Assembly (NCBI GenBank): GCA_902774365.1
Contig: CACYHX010000009.1
Location: forward strand, 1 to 64,000
DNA: 64,000 nt
From: an uncultured Bacteroidia bacterium
Lineage (GTDB): Bacteria > Bacteroidota > Bacteroidia > Bacteroidales > F082
Direction of reading: 5' to 3'
The position numbers and the translations under genes were made by a program. The stretch's first letter is position 1, and each line of letters opens with the position of its first letter. This document shows positions 58,261 through 64,000 of the stretch, in pieces. A model generated the notes under the pieces. The model ran no database searches. It was given only the letters and a program-made list of their open reading frames with translations, and had not been told where the DNA came from.

Positions 58261-60015
58261 TCATTTCAAATTCAAAGCAATCTGCAACTCATCCAATTGC
58301 TCTTGGGCAATCGGGGCGGGGCTGCCGCTCATCACGTCGCGGCCGGCGTTGTTCTTCGGGAAGGCGATGAAGTCGCGGATGCTGTCGGCGCCACCGAAGA
58401 GCGAGCAGAGACGATCGAAGCCGAAGGCCAGACCAGCGTGAGGCGGTGCTCCATACTCGAAGGCACCCATCAGGAAGCCGAACTGCTCTTGAGCCTTCTC
58501 GTCGGTGAAGCCCAAGGTGTGGAACATCTTGTTCTGCAAGGTGCGGTCGTGGATACGGATGGAGCCGCCACCCACCTCCACACCGTTCATCACGATGTCG
58601 TAGGCGTTGGCGCGGATGTCGCCCCACTTCGTCGGGTCGTCAAGCAGAGCTTCGTCCTCAGGCTTGGGAGCGGTGAAAGGATGGTGCATGGCGTAGTAAC
58701 GTTGCGTCTCCTCGTCCCATTCCAAAAGCGGGAAGTCGATGACCCACAGCGGCGCATATTCATCAGGCTTGCGCAGACCGAGTTGGTTACCCATCTCCAG
58801 ACGCAGGGCGTTCAACTGCACGCGGGTCTTCATGGCCTCGCCACAGAGGATGAGCATCAAGTCGCCGGGCTTGGCACCGAACTTGTCGGCGATGACTTTC
58901 AGGTCTTCGGGCGTGTAGAACTTATCGACGGACGACTTGAATGTGCCATCGGTGTTGTATTTGATGTAGACCATGCCACCGGCACCCACCTGCGGACGCT
59001 TCACGAACTCGGTGAGTTGGTCGAGTTGTTTGCGGGTATATTCCGAGCAGCCCTCGGCGCAGATGCCAACAACTAAATCAGCGTTGTCGAAGAGGCCGAA
59101 GCCCTTGCCTTTCACCACGTCGTTCAGTTCCACGAACTTCATCCCGAAGCGGATGTCGGGCTTGTCGGAGCCATAGTATTTCATGGCGTCGTGCCAGGTC
59201 ATGCGCGGGAACTGGCCAAATTCGAGGCCTTTCATCTCCTTGAAGAGGTGCTTGGCCAAGCCTTCGAAGGTGTTCAGCACATCCTCTTGCTCCACAAACG
59301 ACATCTCGCAGTCGATTTGCGTGAACTCGGGCTGACGGTCAGCACGGAGGTCTTCGTCGCGGAAACAACGCACGATTTGGAAATAGCGGTCCATGCCAGC
59401 CACCATCAGCAGCTGCTTGTATTGCTGCGGACTTTGCGGCAAGGCGTAGAACTCACCAGGGTTCATACGGCTCGGCACCACGAAGTCGCGGGCGCCCTCA
59501 GGCGTGCTCTTGATAAGCATCGGGGTTTCGATTTCGAGGAAGTTGAGGTTGCTCAGGTAGTTGCGCACCAACATCGCCATGCGGTGACGCAGTTCGAGGT
59601 TCTGGCGCACGGGGTTGCGACGGATATCCAAGTAACGGTATTTCATGCGGAGGTCATCGCCGCCATCGCTGACGTCTTCGATGGTGAAAGGCGGGGTCTT
59701 GCTGCTGTTGAGCAGTTTGAACTCACTGACTTTCAGCTCAATTTCTCCCGTCGGCATATTCGGGTTCTTCGATTCGCGCTCGATGACAGTGCCTTTGGCC
59801 TGAATCACGAATTCACGCCCGAAGGTACGGGCCTGTTCGATGAGTTTCGGGTCGCTGCTGCCATCCAAAAAGAGTTGGGTAATGCCATAACGGTCGCGGA
59901 GATCAATCCAAACGAGAGAGCCTTTGTCGCGGGTGCGCTGCACCCAGCCGGCCAATGTCACTTCCTTGCCGGCGTCGGCAAGACGAAGTTCGCCACAGGT
60001 ATGTGTTCTGTACAT
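58261..60015 (-). CDS. aspS: Aspartyl-tRNA synthetase
   Basis: 584 residues, normal for the bacterial type. N-terminal anticodon-binding OB domain ([40 protein letters not shown]). Class II core: [17 protein letters not shown], motif 2 [18 protein letters not shown] (~219-236), the GAD insertion domain (~310-410), and motif 3 [13 protein letters not shown] (~535-547). Charges tRNA-Asp (and possibly tRNA-Asn; discriminating versus non-discriminating type not decided here). Upstream lies a 43-bp AT-rich GATTTAAA repeat tract. Confidence 0.97.
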   Translation of the reverse strand: MYRTHTCGELRLADAGKEVTLAGWVQRTRDKGSLVWIDLRDRYGITQLFLDGSSDPKLIEQARTFGREFVIQAKGTVIERESKNPNMPTGEIELKVSEFKLLNSSKTPPFTIEDVSDGGDDLRMKYRYLDIRRNPVRQNLELRHRMAMLVRNYLSNLNFLEIETPMLIKSTPEGARDFVVPSRMNPGEFYALPQSPQQYKQLLMVAGMDRYFQIVRCFRDEDLRADRQPEFTQIDCEMSFVEQEDVLNTFEGLAKHLFKEMKGLEFGQFPRMTWHDAMKYYGSDKPDIRFGMKFVELNDVVKGKGFGLFDNADLVVGICAEGCSEYTRKQLDQLTEFVKRPQVGAGGMVYIKYNTDGTFKSSVDKFYTPEDLKVIADKFGAKPGDLMLILCGEAMKTRVQLNALRLEMGNQLGLRKPDEYAPLWVIDFPLLEWDEETQRYYAMHHPFTAPKPEDEALLDDPTKWGDIRANAYDIVMNGVEVGGGSIRIHDRTLQNKMFHTLGFTDEKAQEQFGFLMGAFEYGAPPHAGLAFGFDRLCSLFGGADSIRDFIAFPKNNAGRDVMSGSPAPIAQEQLDELQIALNLK

Positions 60016-60022
60016 ATTTCGA

Positions 60023-60065
60023 GATTTAAAGATTCAAAGATTTAAAATTTAAAGATTTAAAGATT
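60023..60065. repeat. AT-rich GATTTAAA short tandem repeats
   Basis: About five imperfect copies of GATTTAAA/GATTCAAA in 43 bp, filling the gap between the C69 dipeptidase stop and the aspS start. Likely an intrinsically curved or easily melted tract upstream of aspS; it may be unstable in copy number. Confidence 0.8.
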
Positions 60066-60073
60066 CCTCCTAA

Positions 60074-61816
60074 TCAATAAGCTTTGTATTTGTCGCCCGT
60101 CTTTTCAATGAGGATACGATAGTATTCGTCGCTGTATTTCGGGTGCTTACTGTTGATAGGCACATATTTCTGACCTTCAACAGGTTCTCCAGGCGTGTTG
60201 AGGTTGCCGTCGACATACTTCATGAACAGCTCGTGATAGAGTTTTTGCCATGACTTGACGAGTTTAGTGGCGGCATTGTTGGAGAACTGCGTGAGTTCCC
60301 TGATTTGGGCCTCTCTGCCCTTGATGGTGTTGACGTATTCGTCCAAAGCGGGGACTTCCTTCTCCACCCAGTTGGTTTCAAAATCACGCTGATGTTGACG
60401 GATCTCAGGGTGGATGTAGTCGTACTTGGTATAAGCCCAGTTGCTCATCTGATTGAAGGTCCAGAAGGCGGAGGTCTCCGACCACTCGCTCATCGAGCCG
60501 TTGCCTTCGCGGAAGCACTCGGGAATCTCGGTCATGCAGCTGTACATGGGGCAGTAGACGGTGTTGTCGGTGTCGTCGACGCCAAACCAAATGATGCCGC
60601 CGATGGGCCAATCCCATTTGCCACGGCTCTGGGCGACGAAGCTGAAGCCCGTCTGCTGGGTAGCAGTGGTGCGCTCATGGATGTAATGAACGCCGTCGAC
60701 TTCCCAGTCCATGGGACGCCAGCGGTAAGGGCAGTGGAACGGGCCAGCACCTACATCTTGCGACATGTCGAGGTCGGTGCCTTCGAGGTGGTCACGCATG
60801 AAGTCCATCATGTCGAGCACGCTGACTTTCTTGTTGGGCAGCACCCACAAAGGCATGCGGTTGGTCGGGAAATTATCGGGAGTCTGGCACATATTGGCGG
60901 TGTAAGGCTTGGCGCGCTTGATGTCGCGACCCGTGGCATAGCCCCAATAGTCTTTCATGTTGTCGGTCACCTTGTTGAACATAGCCCACACGCGCAGGTC
61001 GCAGAAGCGGGCGCCGTCGAAGGTGACGGGGTTGTAGACATCGGAGAACGAGAACTTCTCATCGGGACCGTTATAAAGCTTCATGTCCTTGGCAAACTTG
61101 ATGACGTCATCGGCATAGACGCAGTCAATCTTAGGGTCTTTCAGGAGCTTGTCGATGTTCTTGAAGGTGATGCTGGTCTTGCATTTTCTAGTAGCCAGCG
61201 GGAAGGTGGTGATGCGGGCCTGGTTGGCGTGACCGCTCACATAGCCGTCGGGAATGCGGCGGGCCACCCACACGGCGCCTTTGTTAGCCTTGCCCTTGCC
61301 AATCATCTCGAGGATCCACACCTCTTCGGTGTCGCAGATGCTGAACGACTCGCCCTCGCTGACGTAGCCATAGTTGGCGACCAGTTCACCCATGCACTTG
61401 ATGGCTTCGCGGGCGGTCTTGGCGCGCTGCAGGGTGATGTAAATCAGGCTGCCGTAGTCGATGATGCCCTGGCCTTCCCAGAGACATTCGAGGCCGCCGT
61501 AGGTCGTCTCGCCGATAGCCAACTGGTATTCGTTCATGTTGCCGACCACGTTATAGGTATGTGCCACTTCGGGGATTTGGCCGCGATACATGCCACCGTC
61601 CCAGTCGTAAACATCGCGCATGGTGCCTGCCGGCCAGTCGGCGGCGGGATAATGATAAAGTTCGCCATAGAGCACATGGCTGTCGGCAGCATAGCTAATC
61701 ATGCAGGAGCCATCCGTAGAAGCGCCTTTGGTAATCAAGAAGTTAGTGCAGGCATTGGCCTTCCCGAAGGAAAAAACGAGGACCAAAGCCAGGATTGCAG
61801 TGAATACTTTTTTCAT
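60074..61816 (-). CDS. C69-family dipeptidase
   Basis: 580 residues. Signal peptide MKKVFTAILALVLVFSFGKANA, cleaved so that the mature protein starts with Cys (CTNFLITKGASTDGS). The N-terminal Cys is the nucleophile of the Ntn-hydrolase fold typical of family C69/PepD. GTMRDVYDWDGGMYRG, EYQLAIGETTYGGLECLW, DTEEVWILEMIGKGKANKGA and ARRIPDGYVSGHANQARIT are family blocks. Cleaves dipeptides, here probably in the periplasm. The 506-aa open frame on the other strand is a shadow. Confidence 0.93.
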   Translation of the reverse strand: MKKVFTAILALVLVFSFGKANACTNFLITKGASTDGSCMISYAADSHVLYGELYHYPAADWPAGTMRDVYDWDGGMYRGQIPEVAHTYNVVGNMNEYQLAIGETTYGGLECLWEGQGIIDYGSLIYITLQRAKTAREAIKCMGELVANYGYVSEGESFSICDTEEVWILEMIGKGKANKGAVWVARRIPDGYVSGHANQARITTFPLATRKCKTSITFKNIDKLLKDPKIDCVYADDVIKFAKDMKLYNGPDEKFSFSDVYNPVTFDGARFCDLRVWAMFNKVTDNMKDYWGYATGRDIKRAKPYTANMCQTPDNFPTNRMPLWVLPNKKVSVLDMMDFMRDHLEGTDLDMSQDVGAGPFHCPYRWRPMDWEVDGVHYIHERTTATQQTGFSFVAQSRGKWDWPIGGIIWFGVDDTDNTVYCPMYSCMTEIPECFREGNGSMSEWSETSAFWTFNQMSNWAYTKYDYIHPEIRQHQRDFETNWVEKEVPALDEYVNTIKGREAQIRELTQFSNNAATKLVKSWQKLYHELFMKYVDGNLNTPGEPVEGQKYVPINSKHPKYSDEYYRILIEKTGDKYKAY

Positions 61817-61925
61817 TGGATATAGTTTTAATGATGATACTTCTATTAGAGCCTACAAAGATAGTAAATTGTTGAATTGATTATTGTTTAATTGTTTAAT
61901 TGTTTACATTTTGTTGAAATTCAAC

Positions 61926-61990
61926 AATATATCCGACAGCAAACGACAACAAACGACTACAGTCGACTACAAACGTTTAATCAACGGCTT
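61926..61990 (+). repeat. 65-bp promoter-upstream repeat, copy 2
   Basis: Identical to 50244-50308, including the four 10-bp CGAC units (61934-61973). It lies directly upstream of the TTGAC box at 61995. Confidence 0.9.
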
Positions 61991-61994
61991 TATC

Positions 61995-62015
61995 TTGACG
62001 TGGATTGCATCTTTG
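61995..62015 (+). promoter_or_regulatory. Promoter of the unknown gene at 62044
   Basis: TTGAC (61995-61999) and a CATCTTTG -7 box (62008-62015), same 17-nt spacing as in the ssb promoter. It overlaps the open-frame start at 62005, which favours the ATG at 62044. Confidence 0.6.
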
Positions 62016-62043
62016 CAGCGGAAAACATTATAAACCTACTATC

Positions 62044-62514
62044 ATGGAAACACCTGAATACATTGAAGGCATCCCGACAGAAAAGAAAAGAGTAAAAGAG
62101 CGTTTCGAACTCATCAAGTCGTATTATGAGAATCTTTGGAAAGACTTGCAACGAGAAACTGGCAGCAATTACATCCATAACAAATTCCTTAACGCTGATG
62201 TGTATATTGTAAAAAATGAAAGCGACAAAAAAACTGCTCGTGAGGCTTTACACAATTGGAAATCCACCTATGCTGTAAAGCATTTAAAGGAAGTCGTTGA
62301 AAACGCGAGTTCTATCGAAGGTCTACCCCTGTTTTCTTCTATCAAAGCCGGTGCCCAAAGGAAAAACGGTTACAAGAATATGATCCTTTTGTACTATCAA
62401 TTTGAGAATGAACAATTCGACTACATGAATTTCACCGCTAAACTAACCATTGGAGTAACTGCGTCACAAAAACATATTCAATATAGCGTCAATAAAGTCG
62501 AGGTGACAAAATAA
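62044..62514 (+). CDS. Unknown protein under the same upstream element as ssb
   Basis: 156 residues from the ATG at 62044; the ATG at 62005 lies in the predicted promoter. No signal peptide. N-terminal ~50 residues are helical and charged (EKKRVKERFELIKSYYENLW). The C-terminal part (LPLFSSIKAGAQRKNGYKNM, then FTAKLTIGVTASQKHIQYSV) ends in beta strands and faintly recalls small nuclease- or MuF-type C-terminal domains of phage and conjugative-element proteins; I cannot confirm this. AT-richer than neighbours. Sharing a regulatory element with ssb hints at DNA metabolism or mobile-DNA defence. Confidence 0.72.
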   Translation: METPEYIEGIPTEKKRVKERFELIKSYYENLWKDLQRETGSNYIHNKFLNADVYIVKNESDKKTAREALHNWKSTYAVKHLKEVVENASSIEGLPLFSSIKAGAQRKNGYKNMILLYYQFENEQFDYMNFTAKLTIGVTASQKHIQYSVNKVEVTK

Positions 62515-62515
62515 A

Positions 62516-62578
62516 AATCTGACCAAGTTTCACAGTACCTCGCTTTCGTTTGGACCGTCCATGGTCAGATTGGTTTTT
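62516..62578 (+). terminator. Terminator of the 62044 gene
   Basis: Arms AATCTGACCA (62516-62525) and TGGTCAGATT (62562-62571) followed by a T-run. The 36-nt loop is long for an intrinsic terminator. Confidence 0.6.
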
Positions 62579-62673
62579 CACCGCACTCTACATTACCTCT
62601 CGTCTAAACAATTGGGATGTGTACGGTTTCTGCCTGCAAAAATACAACAAAAACTAAAACCCCACCACAAAAA

Positions 62674-64000
62674 ATGAAAAATATTCCTTACTTTAGCCAA
62701 TTGAATACGATTGAAAGCATGGCGCAGCAAACCTTTGTCAACCAGAAACTTGAATTCGTCGAGGAGTTGGTACTTTACACCGACGCACATATCTTCCTCA
62801 CGGGAAAGGCGGGCACGGGAAAGACCACTTTCTTGAAGAACCTGCCGCTCAAGACCTACAAGCGCATGGTCGTGGTGGCTCCCACGGGCGTGGCAGCTAT
62901 CAATGCGGGCGGGCAGACGATCCACTCGTTTTTCCAGCTGCCTTTCGGGCCGCAACTGCCTGAAAATGCATCAGGTAGAGGCTACAATGCAAAAACGTTG
63001 GCCGCGCAATACCAAAAACTCAACAAGAAGAAAATCAACTTGATACGCAGCCTCGACCTACTCATCATCGACGAAATCAGCATGGTGCGCGCCGATGTCT
63101 TGGATGCCATCGATGCCGTGTTGCGTCGCGTGCGCCGCTCGCAGAAACCCTTTGGCGGGCTGCAACTGCTGATGATTGGCGACGTGCACCAGCTGGCGCC
63201 CGTGGCCAAGGCCGAGGAATGGGAGGTGTTGTCGCCGTATTACGACACGCCCTACTTTTTCGGCAGCCAAGTGCTGAAAAAGACCCCCTACGTCTGCGTG
63301 GAGCTGGAACACATCTACCGTCAACACGACGAAGACTTTATCACCTTGTTAAACAAAGTGCGCAACAACCAGATGGATGCCGATTGCGTGCGCCTGCTCA
63401 ACAGCCGCTTCAAGTCCAACTTCATCGCCCACGACAACGAAGGCTACATCACCCTGACGACGCATAACTACCAAGCCGACCAAATCAACGAGACGAAGTT
63501 GGCAGCTATCGAAGCAAAGCCTTTGGTTTTCAAGGCCGTGGTACGCGGTACTTTCCCCGAAAACACCTACCCCACCAAGGAAGAACTGGTGCTGAAAGTC
63601 GGAGCGCAGGTGATGTTCGTCAAAAACGACCCCAACCCTGAAAAGGCTTTCTATAACGGCAAAATCGGAAGGCTGGTCGGCTACAACGACGACGAAGGCA
63701 CCGTCACCGTCGAAAGCGAGGGCGAGCACATCGTCGTGCCCAAGCTGACTTGGCAAAACATGGAATACGCCATCAACGCCGAGAACCAAGACATCGAGGA
63801 AAAGGAAATCGGCAGCTTCACCCAGATACCGCTCCGTTTGGCCTGGGCCGTCACCATCCACAAGAGCCAAGGACTCACTTTCGACAAGGTCATCGTCGAC
63901 GCGGGACAGGCCTTCGCCCACGGACAGGTGTATGTGGCTCTCAGCCGCTGCACCTCGCTCGAAGGCCTCGTGCTGAAGACGCCCATCGCCTCCCATGCCT
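62674..64000 (+). CDS. PIF1/RecD-like superfamily 1 helicase, 3'-truncated by window end
   Basis: An open frame from the ATG at 62674 to the window edge without a stop (~442 residues); an ATG at 62719 (AQQTFVNQ) is an alternative start. Helicase motifs: IFLTGKAGTGKTTFLKNLPL (Walker A, ~45-65), VVAPTGVAAINAGGQTIHSF (motif Ia), LLIIDEISMVRADVLDAID (Walker B), LQLLMIGDVHQLAPV (motif III), LEHIYRQ (motif IV), and WAVTIHKSQGLTFDKVIVD with VYVALSRCTSLEGLVL (motifs V-VI). Probably a 5'-3' DNA helicase; Bacteroidetes relatives often continue into an HRDC or helix-rich C-terminus, which would lie beyond this window. Confidence 0.9.
   Translation, partial: MKNIPYFSQLNTIESMAQQTFVNQKLEFVEELVLYTDAHIFLTGKAGTGKTTFLKNLPLKTYKRMVVVAPTGVAAINAGGQTIHSFFQLPFGPQLPENASGRGYNAKTLAAQYQKLNKKKINLIRSLDLLIIDEISMVRADVLDAIDAVLRRVRRSQKPFGGLQLLMIGDVHQLAPVAKAEEWEVLSPYYDTPYFFGSQVLKKTPYVCVELEHIYRQHDEDFITLLNKVRNNQMDADCVRLLNSRFKSNFIAHDNEGYITLTTHNYQADQINETKLAAIEAKPLVFKAVVRGTFPENTYPTKEELVLKVGAQVMFVKNDPNPEKAFYNGKIGRLVGYNDDEGTVTVESEGEHIVVPKLTWQNMEYAINAENQDIEEKEIGSFTQIPLRLAWAVTIHKSQGLTFDKVIVDAGQAFAHGQVYVALSRCTSLEGLVLKTPIASHA

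Noticed and set aside
58012-60045. Two long plus-strand frames opposite aspS (58012-59076 and 59191-60045)
   Set aside because: Antisense shadows of aspS with His/Val/Leu-rich composition.
60305-61825. 506-codon plus-strand open frame opposite the C69 dipeptidase
   Set aside because: Lies entirely antisense to a gene with clear family motifs; composition (Ala/Val/Gly/His-rich) is typical of a high-GC3 shadow frame.
50244-61990. 65-bp direct repeats as ends of an integrated mobile element
   Set aside because: The DNA between them is ordinary chromosomal content (RNase HI, pfkA, aspS and others) with no integrase, and both copies have the same promoter geometry.
1-64000. tRNA or rRNA genes
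   Set aside because: No cloverleaf with GGTTCGA-type T-arm or rRNA-like conserved stretch was seen on either strand by eye; a dedicated scan (tRNAscan-SE, Infernal) would be decisive.

Overview
The window looks like a chromosomal segment of an anaerobic, uncultured-type Bacteroidales bacterium. Evidence: several large secreted proteins end in type IX secretion (T9SS) type A sorting domains; the lipoproteins have Bacteroidetes-style lipoboxes; near-perfect Bacteroidetes -7 promoter boxes (TAnnTTTG) precede many genes while Shine-Dalgarno sequences are mostly absent; and there are HydF ([FeFe]-hydrogenase maturation), QueG, PorT-like barrels and a PFK of the G/K active-site type. No rRNA, tRNA, CRISPR array or complete insertion sequence was found.

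Layout. 1-7.5 kb: two adjacent giant T9SS surface proteins built from InlB-type repeats and choice-of-anchor J domains (the first is cut by the window start). 7.5-37.9 kb: mostly housekeeping genes at moderate-to-high GC (transporters, zinc peptidase, 5'-nucleotidase, upp, elbB, an enoyl-CoA hydratase, queG, mltF, an acyltransferase, asd-ribF, rlmH, recG, TatD, LMW-PTP). Within it, 29.5-33.9 kb holds a tightly overlapping mevalonate-pathway operon (HMG-CoA reductase, a GHMP kinase, diphosphomevalonate decarboxylase, mevalonate kinase). 37.9-45.7 kb: a visibly AT-richer accessory island of nine co-directional small secreted proteins and lipoproteins. Five share an almost identical signal-peptide cassette joined to unrelated mature parts (SH3b, DUF3828-like, BspA-type LRR, and a domain duplicated between two neighbours). 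45.8-49 kb: a strongly structured RNA leader or ncRNA, then two near-identical small HTH genes bracketing a transmembrane Ser/Thr kinase and its overlapping partner HTH gene. 49-64 kb: hydF, two tandem ssb genes, a zinc-ribbon protein, RNase HI, a third T9SS repeat protein carrying an M14 carboxypeptidase, pfkA, a lipoprotein, aspS, a C69 dipeptidase, an unknown gene, and the start of a PIF1-like helicase cut by the window end.

The most notable non-genic signals are four dispersed repeat systems. (i) About 30-bp palindromes with TGTAGAGACG arms, seven copies, one lying in frame inside the GHMP kinase gene. (ii) A CATGTCAT/ATGACATG inverted-repeat family, one copy forming most of the C-terminal tail of mevalonate kinase. 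(iii) A 133-135 bp MITE-like inverted-repeat element present twice. (iv) A 65-bp identical promoter-upstream element with four 10-bp-phased CGAC units, shared by the ssb pair and an unknown gene 11.7 kb away. All functional statements come from reading the sequence and remembered family features; no database search was run.
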